DNA from: Selaginella moellendorffii
Lineage: Eukaryota > Streptophyta > Lycopodiopsida > Selaginellales > Selaginellaceae
DNA: 64,000 nucleotides
Direction of reading: 5' to 3'
Assembly (NCBI RefSeq): GCF_000143415.4
Contig: NW_003314328.1
Location: 244,740-308,739 of the forward strand
The notes beneath the pieces are model-generated. The model was not told the origin of the DNA. It saw only the letters and a program-made list of their open reading frames with translations, and searched no databases. How positions within the stretch are numbered: position 1 is the stretch's first letter; every line of letters begins with the position of its first letter. Of the stretch, positions 1 through 12,091 are shown one piece after another. The position numbers were made by a program, and so were the translations under genes.

Positions 1-59
1 AGGCCGCGTTCTAGCCGCGGCATTCTAAGACCCTCTTTAAGGCATTGTTTAATACTTAA

Positions 60-1947
60 AAATGTGTCTTGACAACCTATTACCATTCTTGCAATTGTTA
101 TTATGCTAATTGCAATTTGATAGGAAATGCTTTATTTTAACTAGTATAGGCAAAATAAATATTTGGGTTGTAAGGGAACCTAAATCACTGTCAAAGGTTA
201 AAGGTTGTAAATTTAGTTCTTCTTCCTCTCATGGGGAATCACTCCAATTTTGTGTTCCACTACTCTTAGTTGAAACAAAGTCATTTCCTATGTGCCGATG
301 CTGTTAAGGAAGAGTAATATATAGATTCACGTATTCTGGATGACTATCATAATCGTTTTGGGATTTCTGACCTCCTCTTCATTAAGGTATACTAAATATG
401 CTTTCAGCTCGCTCTCTTTAAAAAATTTCTTTAGCTTGGTTGAGCAATGATTTAATCTATTCTATTATCATATATCCATCCTTTTCTGGAATTAAAGGAG
501 AGGACCCATAATTGTATATTCAGTAATACACAGAAGCAACAATCAACCTTAATCAAGCAAATGGGCAAAAAAAGAATCTTTCCTCTATACTCCCAAAAAT
601 AAAGCCAAAGACCAGTACTATGACAATGATGTCAAAAAGTTTGGCATATTTGATGAGCAGACAAAGTTTTTCCTTAAAGATTTCTCCATAAAAACAAACC
701 TAAGAGAAAATTATAACGAGTTACAAAAGTTTTATCAAGGAAAATTTGAGTTAATTGAAGAATATACAACTCAATTCAACAAATGTTATAAGCATTGTAA
801 AGACTTAGTGTCAGATAAAATGCACTTACACTTATATATATAGGGCCTCAAGAAAATTTATAGTAAATATGCCATAAAAAAAGCTCATGTAGATTTCAAT
901 GACTTAAAAAAAACCATATTTGCCTACTAAGATTTCATAAAACAATGTAACATTGTAAATATAGTCAAGTCATACAAAAGGACAACTCCTATAAATATAT
1001 GCAAACCAATCTCAAATAAGGGAATTTGGGGTGCCAAATGCAATAATGAAGGCCATAGCAAGGAAAAATACAAACTTTAGTTGATCAAATGCCAATTTTG
1101 TGAAAACAAAAAAGGGGGGCATTAGTTAAAGAGTGTAGAACCTTATTTAAACAACTAAGAGGCCAATATGCAACTTGAGTTAATTAAACAACATGTAGGC
1201 AAAACTATCCACTTGATAATAGAAGTTATCATAGGAAGAACGATTACAATGATAATCAAAATGCCAAACATGAATACCCATATGCTGAAAGGTGAGATGA
1301 CTATTGGGATTATCTACCTACAAGTAATTTTCAAAATTATCCACCTAGCCATGAAGAAAATAGGTTTAAAGACTATAATCAACCTAGAGAATACAATCAG
1401 CCAAGAGGCTATAATAGGCTTAAAGATTATGAAAGGCTAAAAAAGTATGATCAATTTAAGACTCTACTCGTTATCCTAAGCTATACAATTAAGCTAAATC
1501 ATCAAGCAAGAATTACAAACCCTCTAACTACACACAACCTGCAGCTAGGTACATTGAGGTAGAAGGGTCAAATATAAAAGAGCTATTTAGCATCTATGTA
1601 ATGACTAGAGCCCAACAAATAAAAGTTGAATTTGAAAGCCAAAATGAAGAGTGATGATGAAGTAAAAATCATCCCTACCTTTCAATGGTGACAAAAGAAA
1701 AAGATTAGTACAGAAATCACTCAACAACTCCATGACTTGCAACTATAAATCGATTTGGAAAATGATGATTCTAATATAGAAAGTCTTATGCCTTTATAGG
1801 CTAATACGAATTTACCACTAGTGCAAAAGAAAAATCTTATACTAAAGCTAGATAGCAAAAATGAGAAGAAAGTAGTGAAAGGCATTTTAAATGCCAGAAT
1901 TACACTCACTCTAGACCAATTTCTCACTATAACACCTTACCTTAGAG
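60..1947 (+). mobile_element. degenerate retrotransposon gag remnant, copy A (partly inverted)
   Basis: From about 465 the + strand reads as a broken gag: residues like EEYTTQFNKCYKHCKDLVS (near 755-815) and DLKKTIFAY, then a Cys-rich stretch near 1040-1125, all interrupted by stops. Up to about 1940 it still reads like the segment that precedes a retroelement protease. A second copy of the gag part lies on the - strand at about 4395-5540. The piece at 60-455 matches 5530-5930 in the same + orientation, so the two copies differ by an internal inversion near 455-470. No open frame survives. Family: LTR retrotransposon by gag style; the exact clade is not determinable. Confidence 0.6.
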
Positions 1948-2410
1948 TGTAAGGAACCAACTCCCCAAGGTGTCAAAGGCTAAAGGATCCCCAAAAGCAC
2001 GACCAAAATGATAAAGAGTTCATCAAATGATACCGAGTCCAAGATCGAGTTTGAGACCAACTCTAAGACCGAGTTCGAAACCGAGTCCGAGATTGAGTTT
2101 GACACCGACTCTGAGACCGAGTTCAAGACCAAGTTTGAGATTGAGTTCGAGACCAAGTCCGAGATCTAAGATCGGGTCCAAGATAGAGTCCAAGATTGAG
2201 TACGAGATAGAGTCCGAGGTCGAGTCCGAGATTGAGTTTGGCTAACATGTTGTTGCTCGTGCAGTGAGTTGCTGAAATCAAGTAGGACCAAGTACGAGTT
2301 GGTACAATATATGGAAACCTTGGCGAGGGAACTTAACTAAGGCCAAGGCCGTGGTGGTCGGATAAATGAAGTAAGCTAGCAAATTGGAAAGGAAAAATTT
2401 GTGGCTTACA
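1948..2410 (+). repeat. candidate 5' LTR of a degenerate retrotransposon
   Basis: The segment starts with TG at 1948 and ends with CA at 2409-2410, three bases before a primer-binding site. It contains the hexamer array at 2027-2245. The right boundary is well supported by the PBS; the left boundary is a guess from the TG and from the point where gag-like reading stops. No matching 3' LTR is visible, so the element is truncated. Confidence 0.5.
2027..2245 (+). repeat. degenerate hexamer tandem array (GAGTCC/GAGACC type)
   Basis: About 35 successive six-base units of the form GAGTCC, GAGACC, GAGTTC or AAGTCC, with many transitions between units. The apparent Ser/Pro/Arg- and Glu/Ser-rich open frames here are products of the repeat and not a gene. 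It lies inside the candidate LTR. A related array in the opposite orientation lies at about 62600-63080. Confidence 0.85.
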
Positions 2411-2413
2411 ATT

Positions 2414-2425
2414 TGGTATCGGAGC
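2414..2425 (+). other. primer-binding site, initiator-Met tRNA type
   Basis: TGGTATCGGAGC differs by one base from the usual plant initiator-tRNA-Met complement TGGTATCAGAGC. It sits three bases after the LTR end CA, as expected for an LTR retrotransposon. The same variant occurs at 6208-6219. Confidence 0.7.
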
Positions 2426-2469
2426 TTTTTCCTCAGTTCTAGCGAAGGATAAAAGTGGATTGCTGGGAG

Positions 2470-4310
2470 ATGGCAAAGAAAAAGCATAAATGAATCAAGG
2501 TAGAGACAGAACCTCCCCCAGAGCTAGAGCCTTTGGTCGAACCAGAGGCTATGGATGAGGAATCTATATATGAGGAGGACTCTAGTGAAAAAACTTCCAA
2601 ACAAGAGTCTGGTGGTGAGGTTTGGGCATTTAAGAGTCAATTGGATGTTTTAGAAGGACAATTGGCATAGACCAATGCTCTACTAAAGACTCTCGTATAC
2701 AAGCTAAAGCATGATGAGAAGTGAAAGATTGCGGATGTTGGTATCGCAAAAGGCGTGGACCATTTGGCAAGGACTGAGGCAAAACTAAACAAAGTCAAAG
2801 AAACCAAAGTGGAATCAGTCCCTCAAGCAGTTCCCAAGTATAAACCAAAGCCCTCACTGGTCTTCAAGGGAGTGAATGACTATAAGGTGGTGGAGGATTA
2901 GTTTTACAATATGAAGGATTACTTTCGAGCATTGCAATTACCAAGCTCAGAGAAGGTCCTATGTGCAAAACCATACTTAGCAAATAATTCAAAGTCTTAG
3001 TGGAAAACAATAGAGGCTAACGAAGGACCAGTGGCCACTTGGGAAATAATGAAGGCAAGGGAATACGCGACTTACGTACCTCCGAATGCTACTTTACACC
3101 TAAGGGATGAGCTGAGTAGACTGAAGTAGACCGGAACCATTCAAAAGTACGTGAATGCACTTATGCCAAAGAGGATATTTGTCATAGACATGGGTGATAT
3201 GGATGCATACCATGCCTTCATATCAGGCTTGCAAACCTAGGCTCGCGGCAAGGTGATGCCTTGGAACTGATCAACTACAAGAAAGCGTTAGATGCAACTA
3301 TTAAGATGCATTTTAATGATAACCTGTGAAAGGGGAACATAACGGGGTTGGGGTCCACATTTAGCAAAGGGGCTAAACCAAGAGGGACATATGGCAAAGT
3401 GAAATTCAAAAAGAGTTTCTTTAAGAATGAGTCATCAAGGTTTCGGAAAGGTAGATTTGGGGGTTAGCAAGCAAGTACGTGGGGGAGTTAAGTGAAAAGG
3501 GACAAACCTATGGATAAAAATGTCAAGTCTGCTAATAGCATGGAAAATAACATATGCTTCAACTGCAGTGAAGCGGGACACTTTTCGAGGAAATGTCCCT
3601 ACTTAAAAAAGGCCAGAGCCAATATGACCATTAAATTAGATGAAATCCAAATTGAGGTATGTGATCCCGTCCCTAGCTCAAAGTTACTCATTACACGAGT
3701 AACTTTAGTAAAGAGTCGTTTGCGACATCTACTAGCCCTCTGAGGGAAGAGGTATCTTTGTTAAAATCCTTATTGACACAGGTGCTTCGAATAATTTTGT
3801 GACTGCAGACATAGTCCGGCAAGCTGAATTAATGATGCAGCAGCTGGGGGAACCAAGGGGTATAGAGTTTGTTCAAGGTAGCTAAAGCACCGATGAGGTA
3901 CTTTGACAAGCAAGAGTCGAAGTAGGGACATAAAAAGTAGATATAGATTTCACCGTATTAGACATGGTGGGATTTGACATAATCTTCGGGATGAATTGGT
4001 TCAATCGGTTCATGGTAGCCCTACATAGACAAGGTAGAAACCTTGTGGTACTGGCGAATGCTTGAGGAAAATGATCTAGGGTGGAGGCCCAAGATCTAAA
4101 GGTAGGGCAATGTAGGGCCAAAGACTCTTGCTTAAACATGGTGTCCACAAAAGGACAACTCACTAAAAGAACCAAAGCAGCATTTTTGTGCTTACTCTCG
4201 ATGAGGAGTGACAAAAAGACGGGAACAAAAGAAGTACCTTTAATGATCCAACAAGTGTTAGACTAATTCCAAAATACCATGCTGGAGGAGCTACCGGTGG
4301 GGTTACCCCC
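2470..4310 (+). pseudogene. Ty3/gypsy gag-protease remnant
   Basis: Reading downstream of the PBS in a broken frame: a gag/capsid segment (FKGVNDYKVVED and KDYFRALQLPSSEKVLCAK around 2860-2970; YVNALMPKRIFV near 3150-3185), then a CX2CX4HX4C zinc knuckle (CFNCSEAGHFSRKC, about 3558-3600). An aspartic protease follows, with the active-site DTGAS near 3773-3788 and FDIIFGMNW near 3970-4000. The sequence ends around 4260-4310 with LEELPVGLPPKR, which resembles the start of a Ty3 reverse transcriptase. RT, RNase H and integrase are missing. Several in-frame stops show that it is dead. Confidence 0.75.
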
Positions 4311-4318
4311 CAAACGAT

Positions 4319-4390
4319 CGATAGAACATAAGATCCATAAGATCGATAACATAAAATTCATAAGATCGATAGAACATAACATATGTCATA
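4319..4390. repeat. short direct repeats at a truncation point
   Basis: Three near-copies of CATAAGATCGATAGAACATA occur where the gag-protease remnant breaks off and the inverted gag copy begins. This could be slippage or a repair scar; no coding meaning. Confidence 0.5.
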
Positions 4391-4394
4391 ACAC

Positions 4395-5770
4395 AAATGG
4401 TAAGTAGCTCTTCTATATCTGACCATTCTACCTTAATGTGCCTAATTGCAGGTTGCATATGTTTAGGGGACCTATCATTCTTGCTTTATGATTCAGCTTG
4501 ATTGTATAGCCTAGGATAACAAATAGAAGTCTTAACTTGATCATAATCTTTTAGCCTTTCATATTCTCTAGGCCTATAATAACCTCTAGAATGATTATAT
4601 TCTTTAGGTCAATTATAGTCTGTAAGCCTATTTTCCTCATGGCTAGGTGGATAATCTTAAAATTACCCCTACACAGATAATCCCAATGGTCATCTTGCCT
4701 TTCAACATATAAGTATTCACGTTTAATATTTTATAATCATTCTTTTTATGATAACTTCTGTCATCAAATGGATAACTTTGCTTATATATTGTTTTATCAA
4801 CTCGGGCTACCTATAAGCCTCCTAGTTATCTAAACAAGATTTTAGACTTCTTAGTTAAATGCCCCTTTTTTTCACAAATTTGGCACTTAATCAATTGGAG
4901 TTTGCATTCTTTCTTGCTATGACCTTCAATTTTGCATGTTTTACACCAAATCCTTTATTTAATATTAGTTTGCAATTTGTGACTTCTTAGACGATTGGTT
5001 TCTTTGTCTATATGAGTCATCTTTTTGTTTGACTTCACCATATTTACCATGTCATATTGTTTTATGAAATCTTGGTAGGCAATCATGGTTTTTTTCAAGT
5101 CATTGAAATTTGTATAAACTCTTTTTATTACATGTTCACAATAAAATTTTTTGAGGCTTTGTATGTATAAACATAGGCATATTTTTTCTGACACTAAGTC
5201 TTTACAATGCTTATAACGCTTGTTGAGTTGAGTTATATATTCCTTGATTATCTCATATTTTCTTTGATGAAGGTTTTGCAACTCATTAAAGTTTTCTTTT
5301 GTATTTGTTTCTATAGAGAAAGTTTTAAGGAAAAAATTTATCTACTCATCAAATATGCTAAGCTTTTTGACATCATTATTATAGTATTAATCTTTGGCTT
5401 TGTTTTAAGCGTATAGGGGAAAAGATTCTTTTCCTACCTATTTGCTTAATTGAGTTTGATTTCTTTTGTATATTGCTTAATATGCAATTATGAGTCTTCT
5501 CCTTTAATTCCAGAAAATGATAAATATGTGATGACGGTGCTTATTGTTGTTCTTGCAATTGTTATTGTGCTCATTGTAATTTGACAAGGAATGCTTTGTT
5601 TTACAACTAATATAGACAAAACATGTGTTTGGTTTGTAATGGAACTTGGATCACTATTAAAGGGTAAAGGTTGTAAATTTAGCTCTTCTTCCTCTTGTGA
5701 GGAATCACTACAGTTGTTTTGTGTTCCACTACTCTCAATTGAAGCAAAAGCATTTTTATATGCCAATGTT
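4395..5770 (-). pseudogene. degenerate retrotransposon gag remnant, copy B
   Basis: On the - strand, 5281-4955 is an open stretch of about 108 codons reading EYITQLNKRYKHCKDLVSEK, FNDLKKTMIAYQDFIKQYD and so on, clearly homologous to copy A at 755-960. The upstream part (5766-5488) is Ser/Gln-rich and is also shared with 110-307. There is no protease or RT. It is less broken than copy A but still a fragment. Confidence 0.6.
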
Positions 5771-6043
5771 GCGAAGGAGGAGTAACGTATGGATTCATGT
5801 ATTCTGAATGACCATCAAAATCGTATTGGGATTTTTTATTTTTTCTTTGTTGAGGTGTACTTAATATGCTTTTAGTTCATTCTCTTTCAAGTTTTTTTCT
5901 AGCTTGGTTGAGCAATGATTTAGTTTGTTCTGAAAAGAGGATAAGATCGCGAATATTACGAGCAAGTGCTCTATAATTTTGTTCTAGATCTTATGAATAC
6001 TTCTTTTCAAATTGCCTTCCACTTATCATATTGTGAGGGAAAT

Positions 6044-6723
6044 TATAGTGCATGTGATCATAGAATAAGATTTGGATATATTGTTACGGTGGATCCTTGG
6101 AACCTTAGAGGATAAATGGGGATAAAATAGCTACTAAAGGCTCTCTCATCAAACAATTGCCCCTTTTCCAGTTGGTTTAAAGGGAGAGAGATATGGTGCA
6201 TTACATGTGGTATCGGAGCAAATGGCACAGGTTTTATTCCTATTGATTAGTGGCTACTTAAAAATATAATATACCCTTGAGCAAGGTATATTCCTACCCT
6301 GAAATTTGAAATTGTACATATTAAGCATCCATGCGTATGTCCTTCCTCTTGTGTGGAGTATTCATAGATGAAGGTTTTCGCTGTGGGATTGCGGTACGGG
6401 ATTAGTTCCCTCACATGGAATAGCTAATCTACATAATGAAAGGATTGGTAAATTCAATGCAAAAATGAAGATGCTAGTTCCCCTTGGTTCAGTAGGGGTT
6501 GCTAGTCAATAGTCAATAAGGACATTAACTTTTTTCAATGGGGGGGGGGGGGGGGGGTGAGTGTAGCGCATGTGATTATAGGATGAGATTTGAATATACT
6601 GTCACCGTGGATCCTTGGAACCTTAAGGGATAAGTGGGGATAAAATAGCCATTAAGGGCTCTCTTATCAAACAATTGCCCCGTTTCCAATTGGTTTAAGT
6701 GGAGAGAGATAGAGTGCATTACA
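6044..6723 (+). mobile_element. TRIM-like miniature LTR retroelement
   Basis: Two 162-bp direct repeats (6044-6205 and 6562-6723) flank a 356-bp interior. The right copy runs from TG to CA; the left begins TA and ends CA. A tRNA-type primer-binding site TGGTATCGGAGC follows the left repeat after two bases (6208-6219). A purine run with 18 consecutive G (6540-6557) lies just before the right repeat as a polypurine tract. The interior holds no open frame. These are the parts of a terminal-repeat retrotransposon in miniature, or of an internally deleted larger element. The flanking 5-mers (GAAAT, TGTGT) do not match, so no target duplication is seen. Confidence 0.7.
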
Positions 6724-6814
6724 TGTGTTGTGACTATATTGAGCATTTGGATACAATAGAAATTTGTTATAACAACACATTTCACAGCACTATTGATTGT
6801 TCTTCATAGGAGAT

Positions 6815-7438
6815 GTTGCAAGGAAATGCTTGTGGAGTGCCTCAACAGATTGTTGTACCAAAACCAATGTTCGAAGTGTTAGTCCCAGCCATTGAGACTT
6901 ATACGGAGCAACTATGCCAAGGTTGGTCTAGAGCTACTGAAGCGATGGGCAAAGCTCAGGATAGGTATCGACATGATAAGGATTAGCATTGTTGGGATGT
7001 ATCTTATCAAGTGGGAAATCAAGTGTGGCTATCTTCCCGGAACTTAAACATTAATGGATCTTCATCTTGGAAGCTGTTACCGAGATATGGTGGACTCTAT
7101 CAAGTGTTGAAACGAATTGGTGATATATCCTATTGGTTGAATCTTCTTGTGGAAATGTCCAATATTCATAATGTATTTCATGCCAATCTATTGGCTCCTT
7201 ACACTATGGATGTTGTGCAATATGGGGAAATTTGTCTGCCACTAGACATTGTGGATGGTGAACTAGAATATGAAGTTGAAACTATCTTGGATTCCCAATT
7301 TTGAAGACGAGCTCGTGTGATGGAATGTCTAGTTAAGTGGAAAGGTTACCTGACTTGTGAATCAACTTGGGAACCTCTTAGGAATCTTACACATGCTCAT
7401 AAGCTTGTCATGGAGTATGAGAATAGTAATAAAGACTA
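6815..7438 (+). pseudogene. Ty3/gypsy integrase C-terminus plus chromodomain, remnant
   Basis: The stretch 7011-7304 encodes the GPY/F-type integrase tail (GNQVWLSSRNL, KLLPRYGGLYQVLKRIG, NVFHANLLAPY) leading into the start of a chromodomain (EYEVETILDSQF). After one stop at about 7302 the chromodomain continues as VMECLVKWKGYLTCESTWEPL and LTHAHKLVMEYEN, ending at a stop near 7437. The upstream part (6815-7010) reads like the last part of the integrase. Chromodomains of this kind mark chromovirus retrotransposons and are thought to steer integration to marked chromatin. The upstream pol is missing. Confidence 0.8.
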
Positions 7439-8025
7439 GCTTTTGTAAACTTTGTAATAAATCTTGCAAATTAATAAAATAATACATTTCTATAAATCAA
7501 AGTTTCATCTCTCTCGTTTGTTTGTACTTGGGTCAGTTTTGGCAGGCTAACTTTGGCACTTCAATGTATGGGTCCAATCCATAACCATGGTTATAATTAT
7601 TATAGATTGATCACAAGTCCCCACCTCTCTCTCAATGACTTATTTTTTAAAAAGGGTGTGGTCGTGTAAACAACTTAATCTACCAGTTTATAATAATTGT
7701 CTAAATCTTCCTGACGGGTTGATTTCTTGCTCAGGGGAAGTTAGGCCTCTAGCCTTCTCCCTATGTCCCTATGGGTAGGGATGTATCATTCTTTTGTAAG
7801 CCGAGTGGTACTCGGAGCAGCAAGGGTGGCTAACTCCATTAGTTATTTCTTTGTCATCGATGGTTGGAGGGTGTCTAAATCTTTGGACATAAAAGGGAGG
7901 TAGTTTCATAACTCATTTAAGTCGGTGTGTTTCCCATATAGTGTGCTTTCCGTTAACTTTCGGAGTTCTTTCCTTGATAGTTTGTTAAACTCGGGTATGC
8001 ATTGATGAGGACATCAATTTTCCCC

Positions 8026-8640
8026 AAAGGGGGGAGAGTGTCGGGAATATGACTTCGGGGATCGAAAGATACTTGTTGGCCAATCCTTACGGACACTCTT
8101 TCGTTACTGCCATGATGGCAAGAGGTCGGTACAATTGGATCCCTTTAGTAGCCCCTCTTGTGCTAGTGGAGTTAATTTAACATTTCGAGTGTACTTAGAC
8201 CTAACGAGCATAAGAACAGAATTCCTACATGCTATTAGCTAAGCACTTAGCCTAGTAAGGAGTTCCCGTTTCGTTATGTCTTGCATTGGCTAGTAACAAG
8301 AACCCTTGCATATTGAGACTAGTCCCTCAATATTGCTAAATGATAGTTTACTATGTTTGCTAAACACCCTTGCTATCATGCCCTTTGTGTTAGTCTCATT
8401 TTGGTCCCAAATGCTAATTATGGAAAGTGTCTAGATTTGTTCATTTGGCATATCTACAGAATGTAGAGATTATCTTGAACACTATAGTGTTTGTTCCATG
8501 TTCAAATTCGCAATTTAGGGACATTCTATATTTAATAATTTTCAAGCTTGTCCTAGAGACTAACTCCTTGTAATAAAGGAGACTTGGGCTGAAAGCCCAA
8601 AGCATGTGTTCCTCAAGGGGGGTGGCTATGGGGAGTTCCA
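8026..8640 (+). repeat. polypurine tract and start of a 3' LTR
   Basis: AAAGGGGGGAGAG (8026-8038) is a polypurine tract, directly followed by TG at 8039 (TGTCGGGAATATG), the expected start of the 3' LTR of the chromodomain remnant upstream. The LTR end could not be located because no second copy is in the window, so the end coordinate is arbitrary. Confidence 0.5.
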
Positions 8641-11600
8641 AATATATAGTAGGGATAGTGGTTAGAATGCATGTCTAACCACTTGAAACATTAGTTTGGC
8701 TCCCACTAGGTTGTATTGCTCCTTGTTCTGCGTCCGGCTTGGGTCTAAACCTAAACACCATGCTACTCTAGTTGGTGGGGTACCCTCCTCCTCGCATTAA
8801 GCCACCGGTATGCCAAAATTGTGCCAAACACTATCTGACACCATTTTGCGTGTAGGTGCTGGATACGAGGAGCTGGTGCTCATGGGATTGTACTGGACCC
8901 TCATTTCGTAGTGCAATGGGCTTGGAGTTCGGCTCCAAATTCAAGTGCGTTATAGAAATGTTGTATATCTATTCCCTTATTCGGTATAGATAGTGACAAT
9001 TTTATACATAAAGATTATGCCCTCTAAAGCTTTATAGGTAAGATAAATTGTTGGTCTATACCTATATATTTCGAAGTCTATTAGTGGTTGCTACTATGTG
9101 AAGCTTAATTATTATGCCTCGTTTGTGGAGTGAGTGGTACAAGGCTTTGGTATGCAATGTATTCCCTTTGTAAATTAGCCTATTAGTTACTCTTAAGAGT
9201 AAGTACCAAGCTTTCAAAATGGGGTTGGCTTTCCTTTAGAGACTAAATGTTTAGAACATTTCTTATATGAAAGTCTCAAAAATTTCTCGAACAATAAATA
9301 TTGTTTTTCACAGCATATCTATCTTACTCATATGTGATCCACCTTAAGAGATTTTTACTCCACAAAATTTTGTTACCTATCAATCTAGATTTGGAATTAA
9401 TCCAACGTCTATAAGCCTAATTATTACCAAATATATTTCTGCCTATTGCATAAAATTGTAGTAATTGTCTAATAGGAAGAATTTTATAAATCCTTTATAG
9501 GTTATAATACTCAAGATTTGCATCTAGCTCAAATAAGTAGACTATTTTTCTATCTAGGAAGAATTCTGATACTTTCTTTTTATATAGGTAACTCCACAAA
9601 TATAAATCTCACTTACACTCACATTCTTTGACAATAGTAAAGGTACCAGGAGTTATAGTTTTGTATATCTTGAGTAGAATTTTGTTAAGTATCTTATTAG
9701 GTAATTCATCAAATTGTTTAAACAATTTTGTTAAATCTATCATTCGTTAGCCTAGCTAGGCACACAAGATATTTTAGTTTTTATTTTCTTATACTTTTAC
9801 CTAGTGACACAAAGTGCAAATCAACTAACTTCCATCTAGGTCTATAAGCAAAATATATCTTCTGATAAATGTGATACATTGTATATAAAGATTCTTCTTT
9901 TGTCTACTCTAATTCCCCTATTCAACTTCTATCAGGTCAATGGAGGATTGTTAATTCTCAATCTTTCCACCTAGATGTGCAAAAGATCCTTCCCTTTCTT
10001 TTCATACCTAGTATGGTTAAGATTAATTCAGTATATGGTCTTTGGCGCGTGATAGCCAATTCTAGAGTAACTTGCCTACTTCATCTGGTTTATAACCAAT
10101 TTTGCCTTTACAACTATGAAATTAGAAAGAGTGGCCTATTATTCTTAGCAAATTTTAAACAAATTGGATCAATACTAAGGGCTAATTTGAATAGGGCATG
10201 GAAACCATTCCATGAAATTGCCTAATGGAATCAACACAAGAGTCAAATTGTCTCGCACATAATAGTTTATTCTAGATCAATTTACTTGTGGAATGATGTT
10301 AGATAATTTTTCAAATATGTGATAGTTAATTTATGGAAGACTTTGTTCAAATCTAGACAAAAATTTCTTTTCAAGGCAAATTTTTCTATAACTTCTTCAC
10401 TAACTGGTAGTTATAGTTAATACAAGTCTTTTCTTAAGCTTGTATAATACATTTTTGAGTTTTGCAATGTATTTCAAAAATTCTGGGACTATTTGAAGCG
10501 ATTTCACCTTTTTAAACAAAACACTTTTCTAATATCTATAAATTTTTTCTAGTTCTTTAGATATCAAAGTGACGGTAGCAATGTCTCTAAGACTAATGCC
10601 TACACTTAATAACAAACTCTACAGCTCTCTATTCTGTGTTTATAGCGTGAAGCCTCTCGACTACTTCGTCTAGCAAAAACTCAATTAGCACACAGCGTGA
10701 TCTCTATGTTCCAAATATAAATGGAAATTGAGCTACAACTCTTACTAGAGTATTTGTATAATTTTGGTTCATGCCCTGTAAAGGGTGTTTCACACTTAAA
10801 ATAGTAAGTATTTCCTTTAGCAATTGAGTGTGGAAGGTGGATTTTCACACCTATTCACTTATATATTTGCTTTTTATCTATGCCTCACTTTAAGGGATAT
10901 AGGGTGCATTTCATGTGATTGCCTTTGATTCTTCTCTATAGGCCTAGATGTGATATAAGTGTCTTAAAATTTATAAAAAAATAACACCTTTTACATTGAG
11001 TAGTATTTGTAAGCTCTCTATCTATATAAGATGAGCCTTGATTAATTCACTTATATGTACTATATGTAGAGTAGTTTGAATGATTAGAGTGGTTTATGTT
11101 AATCATTTCCAAATTTTTGACTTATGAGTCTTGCTCGAGTTTTATAAACTCTTGCAATACACATAGGAGACTTAGACTCAATATAAATCTACTTTTAAAC
11201 TATATATGAGTAGTAGTCCAAGATAAAGGGCCCTAAATCAAAGCCTTGGGACAGCATAATGTTTTAATATTGATTCTGCCTTTGTCAAATCTTTATAAAA
11301 TTTGGGTAAATAATTCCCTAATTTGTTCTTCACTAAAGTTGACTTTAGCTCTCTTTAAGTTGGAGTCGAAGACAAAAGTTACAGATGCCCAATTTTTCTT
11401 TTTGTATATGCCTAGAAAAATTGTAACATACTGTTGAAAAGTGTGTCCTTTAAAAACTTAAATGAGAACTTATTCAGAACAAAAAAATTCTAGAGTAGTT
11501 GATTGTGTTTTCCATATCAAACAAACTCTATTCCTTTTTCTTTTGGATTTTTCTCAAGAAATTATTAGCAAAACAATTTAAACTTGAGTTTCTTAGCAAT

Positions 11601-11749
11601 GTATGCCATACTTCAATTTCAAACTCGTCCCATACTCTATCGCTTTGGTGACAGTTGAAAAATTATATTTCTTGAGTTATTTGGGCATTAAACCACTATA
11701 ATCACAAAAAGAACTTTTTCATTTAGTATTCTCTAATCTTGTGGCCTTT
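8641..11749. other. AT-rich intergenic DNA, no supported gene
   Basis: Only short frames, the longest 82 codons at 9977-10225 and not recognisable. The text looks like old, heavily mutated transposable-element DNA, but I could not assign any domain. Confidence 0.6.
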
Positions 11750-11754
11750 GCAAT

Positions 11755-12089
11755 TGTCATGAATCCCCCAATTCTTGCCACATTCCTAACTCTCGCCGAA
11801 TTCCTGACCTGCAGACCACATTCCTGACTCTCGAGACACTTCCTGATTCCTGAGTCTCGAGCCACATTCCTAATGATGATGTGGCGCCTCCTCGACCTCA
11901 GCTATATTTAGGCCGTCCTCGATCCAAGAGTGGTGGAGCTTCATCAACCTATAGTATATATAGGTTAGCCTTGTTCCATTTCTCCATAATCTGAATCAAC
12001 GCCAGTCTAAGGCCTTTTCTTTGTTTCCACTAGCTTTTCTCTTTGTCTTTTTGCATTTTCCAGTCTTGATCTTGTCAGGGGTCTTGATA
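11755..12089 (+). repeat. 5' LTR of the chromodomain element
   Basis: Starts TG, ends TA where the 3' copy ends CA (one transition). Contains a TATA box at 11955-11962 with the likely transcript start about 30 bp downstream, near 11987. It lacks a roughly 25-29-bp segment that is tandemly duplicated in the 3' LTR (around 16400-16440). Confidence 0.93.
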
Positions 12090-12091
12090 GT

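Noticed and set aside
8641-11749. Possible LINE reverse transcriptase on the - strand around 9300-9900
   Set aside because: A few suggestive residues but no catalytic motif and too many stops; not supportable by eye.
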